The position numbers and the translations under genes are program-made. A stretch of 64,000 nt of DNA from contig NZ_JBDIVF010000001.1 of NCBI RefSeq assembly GCF_039631355.1, positions 186,001 through 250,000 of the forward strand, in the 5' to 3' direction. Source of the DNA: Uliginosibacterium paludis. Its GTDB lineage: Bacteria; Pseudomonadota; Gammaproteobacteria; Burkholderiales; Rhodocyclaceae. This document shows, piece by piece, positions 50,387-59,595 of this stretch. The notes beneath the pieces are model-generated. The model did no database searches. It saw nothing but the letters and a program-made list of their open reading frames with translations, and was not told where the DNA came from. Positions within the stretch are counted from its first letter, which is position 1; each line of letters begins with the position of its first letter.

Positions 50387-53164
50387 TCAGGCAAGATCGT
50401 CGCGCAGGACCTGTACGCGCAAGCGTTCCTCAGCAGTGGCGGTATCGAGGACAGGACTGCGCCCATCGGCATCTGTGCTTCCTGTCTGAATGGCACCGCT
50501 CTGGCGGCGAATCTTGAAGCGCCTGTTGCTTACGGGCTTGCCGGAGTTGGCCCAGCGCAAAACGAAGAATTGATCGAATTTTGGCAGGCCAAGAGGATCG
50601 AGTTTTGCAACGCCCATCGAACCGGCGGGCAAGATCTCGAGCTCCGCTGCGCTGCACCCTCCACCCATCAACGCCTTCTGCGCAGCCTTCACCTCGAACT
50701 TCCCCGGGCATGCAAAGGTAATGTTTGCGCCCTCCAGCGTGATGGAGCTCTGCCCCGCTTGCAGCACGATTTTCTCGTTGGCGAGAACATGGATTTCGTC
50801 GTTGCTGGAGGTGATGGTGACGTTCTGGTCGGCCAGCACTTCAAGGGGGCCGTCGTGGGCCTGAATCGAGAGTGGGGCATTGGCGGCGATCGCCTTGATG
50901 CCGCCGGCATGCGTATAGAGACTGGTAGCTTCTCCACTGACAAGGCTGGCCGTGTGCTGCGCGCTGAGCTGGGTGTCATGTTGCGCAACCACTGCGAGCT
51001 GCTCGCCGGCGAAGAGCGTCGTGCTGGCTGGTGTGGCAAAGACCAGGCTGGAAGGGGTTTCGGCCAGCATGGCCGGCGCGGAGAACGACTTCAGTTCGCG
51101 TTCCGGGCTGCCGGTACCGTCTGCGGGTGCCGCTTCCGGATGGATCACGTCACGGAAGCGTTCGACGCCGGCAAGCTGCGCCAGGGCGTCAGCCTCCGAC
51201 TGTGCGGCGGCGTCGGACAAACGCTGCGCGGTGTCGGCAGCAGCCTTGAGTTGGGCAGCCGCTTCCGCGGTGTCGAGCTGGGTCGAGGCGCCGTTCTGCC
51301 GGGCCGTTGCCGAGAGCAGCATGCCCTTGGCCGCGCGCTGGATCTGCCAGCCATCAGTATGCAGTTCGAAGCCCTGCCCTCGCCATGCACCGCGCTGACC
51401 ACCGAGGGGCTGATGCTGAATCAGATAGCCCAGGTTGAGCTGACTGGCGTGTGCGCTGCTCGCCAGCCTGGTGCGCAACTGGCCACTGGCGTCGTCAATC
51501 TGCCACTGGCTCCAGCCGCTGCCATCGAGCGTGCTCGCATGAAACCCTGCGACGACACCGGCATGATTGGCGGCGCTTTCCTCACCCGCTGGCCAAGGTG
51601 GAGTGTCCTGACCGTTATACAACGCGCCCACGATGACGGGATGATCCAGATCCCCGGCATCGAAATCGACCAGCACCTCGCTGCCCACCCTGGGCGTGAA
51701 GCTGCTGCCCCAGTTCGGGCCGGCCAGCGCTTCAGCCACGCGAACCCATATGCCATTGGAGTTGTCTCCGGTGGCACGCTCGGTTTCGTGCGCCAGTCCG
51801 CCCGGATTGGGCCGTCCTCCGCGCTGCCAGTGAAACTGGATGCGTACGCGCCCATTGCGCTCGCTTGCCGTGGCCAGGTCAGCTCCGGCTTCAACCGGCC
51901 CGACAACAAGCGCTGTCTGCAACCCAGGAGCGGCAGGCTTCGCAATCGGACGCGGTACGAGGGGCACGGATGCCGCCGCACACACGGCCCTGTTGCGGTA
52001 AATGCCCCGCTCCAGCCGTGCCTGTGAAAGCAGCGCACCAGGGTCCCGCGCGCCTGAGTCCAGATTGTTGCTGGCCTCATGCTCCACGATCAAGACCTTG
52101 AACCGGGCAGCTTCACCGCTGAACGCTTCATGCTGGGTCAGCGTGAAGGCCGCGCCTGCTTCCAGTTGCCGAACCGTACCTGCGATCCTGAATGCGGCGG
52201 AAGACAATGCCGCATGACGAGCACAAAGTTCGGCAAAGCGTTCAGCCGCTGCCGGATCCTGAAACGAGGCCGCTGCCAGGGCGTCATAATCCTCAAGCTC
52301 CGGGAGCCCTGAAGCCGCGTTGGCCGTCGCGGCGCTGCCGCCTGGCGCCAGCAGCTGGCGGTAATCCCAGCTCGACCGAACGTAGTGCGTGCTGGCAACG
52401 CGCGCTTCGCACTGCACGCTCTGAATCGTATCGCTCGATTCCGTGGCGCTGCTGCCGTGAAACCGGATGGTCGTCTGCCTGCACTCGGGGCTTTCCGCCG
52501 CTGCATCGAAGATCACGAGCCCGTGCCGGGAATGAGCCCCTGCCTCGACAGGCCCCGCCTCCTGCTCATGTTCGAAGCGGTACGAGAGGCCTTCTGCACT
52601 CAGGATACGATCCAGGAACTCGCGATCCGTCTCCCGATACTGAATGCAGAGCGGAACTCGCTGCAAGGCTTCCGAGAGCTCGAACTTCCACCTCCCTGTC
52701 GGGTATTCAGCCAGGACCTCGCGTGCGATATCTTCGACGGTCTTGTCCTGAAAGATCCGGCTGGTTCGACGCATCGCCATGAGCGCCGTCCATGACTGAA
52801 TGCGTATTGCATATCTCGCCAGCGAACCATCGCTTCCCAGAAGCGATGCGGCCATAACCACCCCATGCCAACTGCGCGTACTGCGCCCGTCTGCAAGCAG
52901 TACCCTGAGCGTGAGCTCCTCCCCGATCAGGCTCTTCAGCTCGATATGCGCAGAAGACGATACGCACTGAATGTCGAAACAGAAGTCTTCCGAAACGGCT
53001 TCCCGGCCTTTCATCTGCTCGACCAGCAAAGCTGCATCGGGCAGAGGAGACGTCAGCGTAACAAGACGCGCGTGCTGCGAGAGGGACTTCAGAAAGTCCG
53101 CCCGGTCAGGCAGCAGGCTTCCGATGCCGGACGCCAGCGAGGCGCCCGAAAACAGTGTTTCCAT
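50387..53164 (-). CDS. vgrG: Type VI secretion spike VgrG with C-terminal extension
   Basis: The 925-residue protein has the phage gp27-like N-terminal domains ('ETDREFLDRILSAEGLSYRFEHE', about 1-400), a gp5-like OB fold ('RVRIQFHWQRGG', 'GWVRVAEALAGPNWG'-like, 'PRVGSEVLVDFDAGDLDHPVIVGALYN'), a beta-helix and a DUF2345 region (about 700-830). A C-terminal ~95-residue extension follows ('FFVLRWANSGKPVSNRRFKIRR', 'GSTDADGRSPVL'), of the transthyretin/Ig-like type that docks cargo lipases. It sits at the tip of the Hcp tube. The lipase gene starts 33 bases downstream, so the extension probably holds it. No DUF4123 adaptor gene is present. Confidence 0.93.
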   Translation of the reverse strand: METLFSGASLASGIGSLLPDRADFLKSLSQHARLVTLTSPLPDAALLVEQMKGREAVSEDFCFDIQCVSSSAHIELKSLIGEELTLRVLLADGRSTRSWHGVVMAASLLGSDGSLARYAIRIQSWTALMAMRRTSRIFQDKTVEDIAREVLAEYPTGRWKFELSEALQRVPLCIQYRETDREFLDRILSAEGLSYRFEHEQEAGPVEAGAHSRHGLVIFDAAAESPECRQTTIRFHGSSATESSDTIQSVQCEARVASTHYVRSSWDYRQLLAPGGSAATANAASGLPELEDYDALAAASFQDPAAAERFAELCARHAALSSAAFRIAGTVRQLEAGAAFTLTQHEAFSGEAARFKVLIVEHEASNNLDSGARDPGALLSQARLERGIYRNRAVCAAASVPLVPRPIAKPAAPGLQTALVVGPVEAGADLATASERNGRVRIQFHWQRGGRPNPGGLAHETERATGDNSNGIWVRVAEALAGPNWGSSFTPRVGSEVLVDFDAGDLDHPVIVGALYNGQDTPPWPAGEESAANHAGVVAGFHASTLDGSGWSQWQIDDASGQLRTRLASSAHASQLNLGYLIQHQPLGGQRGAWRGQGFELHTDGWQIQRAAKGMLLSATARQNGASTQLDTAEAAAQLKAAADTAQRLSDAAAQSEADALAQLAGVERFRDVIHPEAAPADGTGSPERELKSFSAPAMLAETPSSLVFATPASTTLFAGEQLAVVAQHDTQLSAQHTASLVSGEATSLYTHAGGIKAIAANAPLSIQAHDGPLEVLADQNVTITSSNDEIHVLANEKIVLQAGQSSITLEGANITFACPGKFEVKAAQKALMGGGCSAAELEILPAGSMGVAKLDPLGLPKFDQFFVLRWANSGKPVSNRRFKIRRQSGAIQTGSTDADGRSPVLDTATAEERLRVQVLRDDLA

Positions 53165-53185
53165 AAGCAGGGACCGGGAGCAGGA

Positions 53186-53956
53186 TCAAGGCAGCGTGAT
53201 GGTGACGCGCGCCTGTTTCGGGGCGAGTTTGAAAAGCTCGGAGTAAGCACCCAGCATTCCCTGGGTGTGCCGATCAAGATAGGCCCGCATGCCGATGAAG
53301 CCGAGCACGGCCATGACCGCCATGACACTCGCCACCACCCAGACCGGAATCTCGGTACGCAGTGCATGTTTCACGCGATCCGGAACCGCCCAGTGCGGAG
53401 CAAAGGCGGCGCGCTTGCCCTTGTGATGCGCGACCTCATCGCCCACACGGCCGATGAGGTAGTTGATCTTCTCCGGCCCCTCCAGCAGATACTTGCCACG
53501 AAAGCCGTGCAGCAGGCAGTGGTGGAAAACTTCGAGTGCCTGCACACGGCGGGCACCCTGCGCCCGGAGCGCCTCGAGCTTCTCGAAGAACACTTCGCCG
53601 GCCAACTGCTCACCGAACAGCATCAGCTGCAAGGGCTGGCGCTCCCATTCGTCCCGAACCGAGAAGCGCGAGCCCAGTACCGCTTCATCCACCGCGGCGC
53701 AGAAAGCGTACTTCACGTCGTAGATGTCGTCAGGCAGGGCATTCTGCCGCTTCGCATTGCGCTCGAACTCGTCGAGAAAACGACGGATGCGCTCGCGAAA
53801 AACACTGGCGTCTGCAGGCGCAGCGCGATTGCGCAACATGAAGAGCAGGTAGAAGCCGTCATGCATGAGATCCGCCAGGCTGCGCGGAACGCGAGGCGCT
53901 TCCTGCCGGGGCTGTGCAGGAGTGTTGCCGAAAAGGGTCGGAGCAGAGAGGCTCAT
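53186..53956 (-). CDS. tssL: Type VI secretion protein TssL (DotU), short form
   Basis: The 256-residue protein matches DotU/TssL: a cytoplasmic helical domain ('LMHDGFYLLFMLRNRA', 'KYAFCAAVDEAVLGSRF', 'LLHGFRGKYLLEGPEKINYLIGRV') and a single C-terminal transmembrane helix (about 208-230, 'VWVVASVMAVMAVLGFIGM'). It forms the membrane complex with TssJ and TssM. There is no C-terminal OmpA-like peptidoglycan-binding domain, so another protein must anchor the complex to the wall. The ATG overlaps the tssK stop (ATGA). Confidence 0.9.
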   Translation of the reverse strand: MSLSAPTLFGNTPAQPRQEAPRVPRSLADLMHDGFYLLFMLRNRAAPADASVFRERIRRFLDEFERNAKRQNALPDDIYDVKYAFCAAVDEAVLGSRFSVRDEWERQPLQLMLFGEQLAGEVFFEKLEALRAQGARRVQALEVFHHCLLHGFRGKYLLEGPEKINYLIGRVGDEVAHHKGKRAAFAPHWAVPDRVKHALRTEIPVWVVASVMAVMAVLGFIGMRAYLDRHTQGMLGAYSELFKLAPKQARVTITLP

Positions 53957-55302
53957 TCAATCACCGCCATGAGTTCGAGTTTGAGATCCTTGAAGCCGGA
54001 AGGGACGTAGATCGCAATGCTCTGTGCCTGGAGCATGCGTTCGTAGATCGGCCCGTGCGGTTCAACCGAGAAGTAATAGCAGCCAGGGCGAACCGGAATG
54101 GCTGCCGGCACCTGCGGAGCAGCCATCAGCTTGATGCCCGGCATCGAAGAGAGCACCAGCTTGTCGACATCTTCCGGAGCACCGAGCTTGAGGCGCATCG
54201 GCACGGCCTCGACCAGCTCGGCCGGAGGCATGTCTGACCCCACAGAAAGATAGAAACGCGCGTTGGCGCCAAGCTTTTCGGACTCCAGGCGACCGTTGAA
54301 AAGTCCGGGCTTGAGTTCGGACAGGGCTACGCCCACGTAGCGTGCGGAAATCACCGTATCGATGAGTTCGCGGATGATGCGATCCAGCGCCATGAACCCC
54401 GCCAGTGGATCCTGGTGGCGGTAAGCAGGCAGATCCGACAGGGAATAGGCCTTGGAAAACGTCAGCAGCTGCCCCGCAAGCCGCAGCAGACTCTGGAACA
54501 GACGCTCCGGATGAAGCGCCGGCTGATGGAAGTAGTGAGAGAGCTCAGCGAAGCCTGAGCTGGCGGTATGCAGCAGCCAGAAGGAGGCGACATCGCCCGA
54601 ACGGAACTCGATGACATTGCGCGAAGGTTCGCGATGATGTCCGTATAGCGCCTCGCACTTTGCCTCCAGCATGTCCATCAGCCTGCGCAACAGACCGGTC
54701 AGGACCGGAGAGGATGCGATGCTGATGCAAGGCGGCAGAAAAGAGGCGTCAGCCTCGAATCCTCCGCTCGCAGTCTTGCGAATCCTGAGCAGCGCAAAGG
54801 AAAGATATTGCTCTCGAGGCTCGTAGTCAGCGAGCACACGCAGCTGCTTGCGCAGCACGGTCAGCTCCCCCTCTACGGCGTTCGTGTAGAGGTCGCCCGC
54901 CGGCTCGCTATCCAGCACATAACGACTGGCCGCCACCTGACGCGTACCGGCGCCCGCGGAGTTGCCACCCTCGGGACGCAACAGCGGCAACGCCAGATGA
55001 AAGACCAGCCCGTCCGCCGGAATATCGAGGTCCGCAAGCGCACGCGCCTCGGGCAGCGGATCGGCATAGGGCGCATCGATCTGCTCGCCGTCCTGCATGA
55101 TGGCCCGTATCTCGAGCAGCCTCAGCAAGCCGCTTTCAAGCGCCTCGCGATCGACCTTCATTGATGACACGCCCCACAGGCAGGCATGCGCAGCCCTCAG
55201 GCCAGACGCCAGGCGCTGCTCGTGATAGAGATCCTGTCTCTGGAAATGCTGGGGCTTGAGGAACAGGCCTTCGCCCCACATCAGTTTCTGCACGGTCTTC
55301 AC
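53953..55302 (-). CDS. tssK: Type VI secretion baseplate protein TssK
   Basis: The start is a GTG at 55302 giving 449 residues with the conserved opening 'KLMWGEGLFLKPQHFQRQD'. The middle shows 'DPLAGFMALDRIIRELIDTVI' and the C-terminus 'YYFSVEPHGPIYERMLQAQSIAIYVPSGF', both TssK features. TssK forms trimers that link the baseplate wedges to the TssJLM membrane complex. The usual order tssJ-tssK-tssL is kept. A weak AGAAGG lies before the GTG. Confidence 0.92.
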   Translation of the reverse strand: MKTVQKLMWGEGLFLKPQHFQRQDLYHEQRLASGLRAAHACLWGVSSMKVDREALESGLLRLLEIRAIMQDGEQIDAPYADPLPEARALADLDIPADGLVFHLALPLLRPEGGNSAGAGTRQVAASRYVLDSEPAGDLYTNAVEGELTVLRKQLRVLADYEPREQYLSFALLRIRKTASGGFEADASFLPPCISIASSPVLTGLLRRLMDMLEAKCEALYGHHREPSRNVIEFRSGDVASFWLLHTASSGFAELSHYFHQPALHPERLFQSLLRLAGQLLTFSKAYSLSDLPAYRHQDPLAGFMALDRIIRELIDTVISARYVGVALSELKPGLFNGRLESEKLGANARFYLSVGSDMPPAELVEAVPMRLKLGAPEDVDKLVLSSMPGIKLMAAPQVPAAIPVRPGCYYFSVEPHGPIYERMLQAQSIAIYVPSGFKDLKLELMAVIE

Positions 55303-55326
55303 GTTCGCTAGAACCTTCTCATTGAT

Positions 55327-55917
55327 TCATCGGCAGGTCACACCACCCAGCGAGCCGGGATTGACCAGTTGCGCGTTGTAGGGAACCCCCTGAGAAACCG
55401 TCAACGCACACGCATGCGCCCCCAGCACAATGCCCTTGGCATTCCCCTTGTCCTCGCCGGCAAACACCAGACGCCAGCGATCGGGAGCAGGTGTCCGGAA
55501 CAGCGCAACAACCCCCACATAGGGCGCCTCGGCAGAAAGTGTCTCCACCCGGGAAAGTTCTTCGCCCGGCTTCACCGCCACTTCCTTTACATCCACCAGA
55601 TCCGCCGCCAGCGCGGCCTTTTCCCTTGCCGGATCAGCAAGCACTTCATAGGAAGCCTGCATGAATGCCGCGGGATCCTTCAGACGATAAAAGCGAACGA
55701 CGACAGCCATGCCACGGCCCCGATCATCGGCATTCAGGCTGCGCCCGGCGAACAGTTTCAGCTCCACCTGGCGGCTGACCGGCTGAAGTTTCTTTTCATT
55801 CACAGACGAAGCTCCTACCAGCCCCAACGCGCCGTCCTTGATTTTCGAAAGTCCCTCACTGGCACAGCCGGAGAGAAACACCAAAATCATCAGAAAAACA
55901 CCACAAATACGATTCAT
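55327..55917 (-). CDS. tssJ: Type VI secretion outer-membrane lipoprotein TssJ
   Basis: The 196-residue protein has a lipobox LSGC (Cys18). The mature domain matches TssJ's transthyretin-like fold ('RQVELKLFAGRSLNADDRGRGMAVVVRFYRLKDPAAFMQA', 'PYVGVVALFR', 'WRLVF'). TssJ holds TssM at the outer membrane. It is the first gene of the minus-strand T6SS operon, just left of the AT-rich control region. It has a short C-terminal extension after the usual end ('GVPYNAQLVNPGSLGGVTCR'). Confidence 0.88.
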   Translation of the reverse strand: MNRICGVFLMILVFLSGCASEGLSKIKDGALGLVGASSVNEKKLQPVSRQVELKLFAGRSLNADDRGRGMAVVVRFYRLKDPAAFMQASYEVLADPAREKAALAADLVDVKEVAVKPGEELSRVETLSAEAPYVGVVALFRTPAPDRWRLVFAGEDKGNAKGIVLGAHACALTVSQGVPYNAQLVNPGSLGGVTCR

Positions 55918-56323
55918 CCCGTCTCTCTATTTCAAATCGATCAAATCATCAAAAACGCTCGTCGATAAAAACAAACCACTCATCAATACGGACCAAATCA
56001 TCGTCAATCAGAAAAACGAGAAATCAAAACAACAAAAACACCAAACACGCCATTAGCAATTACTTACAAAGGGACGCCGTCCTTTAAAATCAAACAGATA
56101 ACCAGAATCACCCCGTTCCGGAATCATCAATTACGCAAGACGGAAAAATTCTTTTCAGCGGCACCGGACTATACACGCAAACCGCACGGATAATTCAATG
56201 CCCATTGATCCATAATTTCAAAAAAAATTTGGTGATAACATCCGCCCCGCTGACAAAACAAAAACACACAGTCTTCAAAATCCTGTCGATTTTGTTGAAT
56301 TCAAAGAAACAGGCAAAACTCGC
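55918..56323. other. AT-rich divergent control region of the T6SS locus
   Basis: This 406-base gap between tssJ and the TPR lipoprotein gene is visibly AT rich compared with the rest of the window and must contain promoters for both T6SS operons. It has long A runs and an imperfect inverted repeat at 56068-56085 (AAAGGGAC/GTCCTTT). I could not identify a -24/-12 (sigma-54) or clear -35/-10 element. AT-rich islands of this sort are often bound by H-NS-like silencers; that is inference. Confidence 0.6.
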
Positions 56324-56965
56324 ATGAAAACCGCAAATCTGATTATTTCCGCATTCATTTCTGCTTCCCTTCTCTCTGCTTGTGTGACCGCACCTCAGCA
56401 GGCCCCCAAGACCACTGCCGAGCTCATGAAAGAATCCCAGGCTGCTCTCGACAGCGGGAAAATTGAAACCGCGGTTTCACTGCTTGAAACCGCGTCCAAG
56501 GCCAATCCGTCGGATGCAGCGCCCTGGCTGAAACAGGCCCAGGTTTATTTCGACGCCGACAATTACCCCGCAGCCATCCAGGCTTCCGATGAAGCCATGA
56601 AGCGCGATCCGCTCAACAAGGACGCAAAGGCCATCGCCGTTGTCGCCAGCCTTCGCGTCGCGATCCGCGCACTCTCGGATATGAACCAGGACAGCCTGCT
56701 GCGTGGCTCGAGCCGATCGGAAGCCGAGCGCTTGGCTCGCGCACTTCGCGAAACACTGGCTCAGGACCAGCTCGTCCCGATCAGTGATCCCAAGCAATCT
56801 GCCGGCAAACGCGCCCCGGCACGCCGCCCGGCAGCCAGCGCTCCAGCCAAAACGGGCAGCAGCGAAACGCCCGCGTCAGCCCCGGTCACGGCAGCTCCGG
56901 CAGCGGCAGCACCGGCCAAATCCTCGGGCAGCAGCTCAGGCAATCCCTTCGGCGCGCTGCGCTGA
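56324..56965 (+). CDS. TPR-containing lipoprotein of the T6SS locus
   Basis: The 213-residue protein has a lipobox LSAC (Cys20) and two or three TPR-like helix pairs (about 35-110, 'ALDSGKIETAVSLLETASKANPSDAAPWLKQAQVYFDADNYPAAIQASDEAM'). A low-complexity Ala/Pro/Ser tail follows (about 155-205). Similar TPR lipoproteins stand upstream of tssB in several betaproteobacterial T6SS clusters. The role is unproven; it may chaperone or tether envelope components. It starts the plus-strand operon, 36 bases before tssB. Confidence 0.78.
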   Translation: MKTANLIISAFISASLLSACVTAPQQAPKTTAELMKESQAALDSGKIETAVSLLETASKANPSDAAPWLKQAQVYFDADNYPAAIQASDEAMKRDPLNKDAKAIAVVASLRVAIRALSDMNQDSLLRGSSRSEAERLARALRETLAQDQLVPISDPKQSAGKRAPARRPAASAPAKTGSSETPASAPVTAAPAAAAPAKSSGSSSGNPFGALR

Positions 56966-57001
56966 TCCCTGACATCACACCACTATCTATCGGAGGAAAA
57001 A

Positions 57002-57508
57002 GTGGCCAAGTCGGAAAGCATCCAGAAAAAGCTGCAGCGCGTGCGTCCGCCGCGCGTTCAGCTCTCCTACGACGTAGAAATCGGCGATGCCATCGAAGCG
57101 AAGGAACTTCCCTTCGTGGTTGGCGTCCTGGGCGATTTTTCCGGCAATCCGGAAAACCCGCTGCCGCGCCTGCGCGACCGTAAGTTCGTCAGCATCGACG
57201 GTGACAACTTTGACGATGTCATGAAAGGCATGGCACCCCGGACGGTTTTCCGTGCGAAGAACACCCTTTCGGAAAAGGGTGGCGAACTCGGCGTCGAACT
57301 CAAGTTCGAGTCCATGGAGGATTTCCGGCCCGAGTCCATCGTTCAGCAGGTCGAGCCGCTCAAGAAGCTGCTCGAAGCGCGCAGCAAGCTGGCAGATCTG
57401 CGCGGCAAGCTCGCCGGCAACGAAAAACTCGACGACATCCTGCAACAGGTACTCACCAGTACCGACCAGCTGGCTGCGCTCAGCCAGGAATCGACGGGGA
57501 AGGAATAA
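57002..57508 (+). CDS. tssB: Type VI secretion sheath small subunit TssB (VipA)
   Basis: The start is a GTG at 57002 behind GGAGG, giving 168 residues. Matches to TssB include 'RVRPPRVQLSYDVEIGDA', 'KELPFVVGVLGDFSGNPE' and 'RKFVSIDGDNFDDVMKGMAPR'. TssB and TssC form the contractile sheath that drives the Hcp tube. The C-terminal helix includes the part that ClpV engages in TssC complexes. It is two bases from the tssC start region and clearly co-transcribed. Confidence 0.95.
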   Translation: MAKSESIQKKLQRVRPPRVQLSYDVEIGDAIEAKELPFVVGVLGDFSGNPENPLPRLRDRKFVSIDGDNFDDVMKGMAPRTVFRAKNTLSEKGGELGVELKFESMEDFRPESIVQQVEPLKKLLEARSKLADLRGKLAGNEKLDDILQQVLTSTDQLAALSQESTGKE

Positions 57509-57511
57509 GCG

Positions 57512-59002
57512 ATGAACGCAGATCTCTCCGCCGTTCAGGCTGCGTCGCAGACCACTGAACAGGTTTCGCTGCTGGATCGCATCGTTGCAGACAGCAAGGT
57601 CGCCAAATCCCAGGCTGAACACAGCCGCGCGCGTGACCTCATCAGCGAACTCGTTTCGCAGGTGATGGAAGGGGCCGTTGTCATTTCGGAGAATCTCTCC
57701 GCAACGCTCGATGCGCGCATCGCGGAACTCGACGAAATCATTTCGGGTCAGCTATCGGCCATCATGCACGCCCCGGAATTCCAGAAGCTGGAATCCACCT
57801 GGCGAGGTCTCGAGTATCTGTGCAAACAGACCTCGACCAGCACGACACTGAAGATCAAGGTCTTCAACTCCAACAAGAAGGATCTGGTCAAGGATTTCAA
57901 GTCGGCCATCGACTTCGATCAGAGCGTGCTCTTCAAGAAGGTTTATGAAGAAGAGTTCGGCACCTTCGGCGGTGCGCCTTTCGGAGCGCTGATCGGAGAC
58001 TTCGAGATCGGCCGGCAGCCCGAGGACATGTACTTCATCGACCAGATGTCACATGTGGCCGCGGCCTCGCATGCCCCGTTCATTTCCGGCTCGAGCCCTG
58101 AGCTGTTCGGCCTGGAATCCTTCACTGATCTCGGCAAGCCTCGCGATCTCGGCAAGGTTTTCGATACGGTCGAGTATGCAAAGTGGAAATCTTTCCGCGA
58201 GAGCGAAGACTCCCGTTATGTCGGCCTGACCCTGCCCCACTTCCTGGGCCGCCTTCCGTATCACCCCAAGGATGGCACACCGGTCGAGGGTTTCAACTAC
58301 GTTGAAGACGTCGATGGCAGCGATCACCACAAGTACCTCTGGGTTAACGCTGCATACGCTTTTGCAGCGCGTCTCACCGATGCATTTGACATGTTCGGCT
58401 GGTGCGCAGCCATCCGCGGCGTCGAAGGAGGCGGGCTGGTCGAAGACCTGCCGACCCACACCTTCAAGACCGATGATGGCGAAGTCGCACTGAAGTGCCC
58501 GACTGAGATCGCGATTACCGATCGCCGGGAAAAGGAACTGTCCGATCTGGGCTTCATTCCGCTTGTGCATTGCAAGGGAACGGACTACGCGGCGTTCTTC
58601 GGCGCACAGTCTGCGCAGAAGGCAAAGAAGTACAACACCGATTCGGCCAATGCCAACTCGGTCCTCTCGTCCCAGCTGCAATACATCTTTGCGGTATCGC
58701 GCATTGCGCATTACCTCAAGGCCATGATGCGGGACAAGATCGGCAGCTTCGCCTCGGCCGGCAACGTTGAAACCTATCTCAACAACTGGATTGCCCAGTA
58801 CGTACTGCTGGATGACGGCGCATCCCAGGAGGCCAAGGCCCAGTTCCCGCTCCGCGAGGCATCCATTCAGGTTTCGGAAGTGCCCGGCAGGCCTGGCGTC
58901 TATCGCGCCGTGTCGTTCCTGCGTCCGCACTTCCAGCTCGATGAACTTTCGGTCTCGCTGCGCCTGGTGGCCGAACTTCCGCAATCCGCAAAAGGCGCTT
59001 AA
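57512..59002 (+). CDS. tssC: Type VI secretion sheath large subunit TssC (VipB)
   Basis: The 496-residue protein has the canonical TssC segments 'WRGLEYLCKQTSTSTTLKIKVFNSNKKDL', 'APFGALIGDFEIG', 'HAPFISGSSPELFGL' and 'LPHFLGRLPYHP', and a conserved C-terminal 'FQLDELSVSLRLVAELPQ'. It builds the sheath with TssB. The ATG has GGGGAAGGA upstream. Length is normal for the family. Confidence 0.96.
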   Translation: MNADLSAVQAASQTTEQVSLLDRIVADSKVAKSQAEHSRARDLISELVSQVMEGAVVISENLSATLDARIAELDEIISGQLSAIMHAPEFQKLESTWRGLEYLCKQTSTSTTLKIKVFNSNKKDLVKDFKSAIDFDQSVLFKKVYEEEFGTFGGAPFGALIGDFEIGRQPEDMYFIDQMSHVAAASHAPFISGSSPELFGLESFTDLGKPRDLGKVFDTVEYAKWKSFRESEDSRYVGLTLPHFLGRLPYHPKDGTPVEGFNYVEDVDGSDHHKYLWVNAAYAFAARLTDAFDMFGWCAAIRGVEGGGLVEDLPTHTFKTDDGEVALKCPTEIAITDRREKELSDLGFIPLVHCKGTDYAAFFGAQSAQKAKKYNTDSANANSVLSSQLQYIFAVSRIAHYLKAMMRDKIGSFASAGNVETYLNNWIAQYVLLDDGASQEAKAQFPLREASIQVSEVPGRPGVYRAVSFLRPHFQLDELSVSLRLVAELPQSAKGA

Positions 59003-59028
59003 TCAATTTCCCCTAGAAGGAGCAGCAC

Positions 59029-59529
59029 GTGAAGGATATCTACGTCCAGTTCAAAGGCAAGTTCGATGTCAAGGGCGAGTCCCGCGACAACGATCACAAG
59101 GAGTGGATCGAAGTTGGTTCCTGGCATCACCAGATCCTGCAACCGAAGTCGGCTACGGCTTCGACGGCAGGCGGTCACACCGCAGAGCGCTGCGAACACG
59201 GCGAAATGATTTTCGTGAAGGATCTGGATCTGACTTCCCCGCGTCTGTGGGAAGGCTGTTCGGCAGGTCACACCTTCGACGAAGTCACGATTGATTTCAT
59301 GCGTGCAGATGGCACCAGCCGCGTGAAGTATCTGGAAGTGAAGCTGAAGAACGTGCTCATCGCTTCGGTCACCCCGTCGGTGAGCGACGCAGGTACCACT
59401 GAAGCATTCGCACTGAAGTACGCCGCGGTGCAATGGACTTACACCGCACAAGACATCAAGGGCGGTACCAAGGGCAACAAGATTGCCAAGTGGAGCCTTG
59501 CCAAGAACACGCCGACCTACGACGTGTAA
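59029..59529 (+). CDS. hcp: Type VI secretion tube protein Hcp (TssD)
   Basis: The start is a GTG at 59029 behind AGAAGGAG, giving 166 residues. The Hcp fold is evident ('DIYVQFKGKFDVKGESRD', 'WIEVGSWHHQILQPKSATASTAGGHTAERCEHGEMIFVKDLD', 'VTIDFMRADGTSRVKYLEVKLKNVLIASVTPS'). Hcp hexamers stack into the inner tube and are also secreted. No effector domain is attached. Confidence 0.95.
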   Translation: MKDIYVQFKGKFDVKGESRDNDHKEWIEVGSWHHQILQPKSATASTAGGHTAERCEHGEMIFVKDLDLTSPRLWEGCSAGHTFDEVTIDFMRADGTSRVKYLEVKLKNVLIASVTPSVSDAGTTEAFALKYAAVQWTYTAQDIKGGTKGNKIAKWSLAKNTPTYDV

Positions 59530-59595
59530 TGCAGTACCCGGCCGCCGGCTCCTCCGGTCGGTGGCCGGCCCGAACAGCCTCACCGGAAATGACTC

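Noticed and set aside
50192..52027. 611-codon open frame on the plus strand opposite vgrG
   Set aside because: Antisense shadow of vgrG with no recognisable protein features.
56068..56085. Inverted repeat AAAGGGAC/GTCCTTT in the T6SS control region as a terminator
   Set aside because: Short stem with a wobble pair and no T-tract on either strand.
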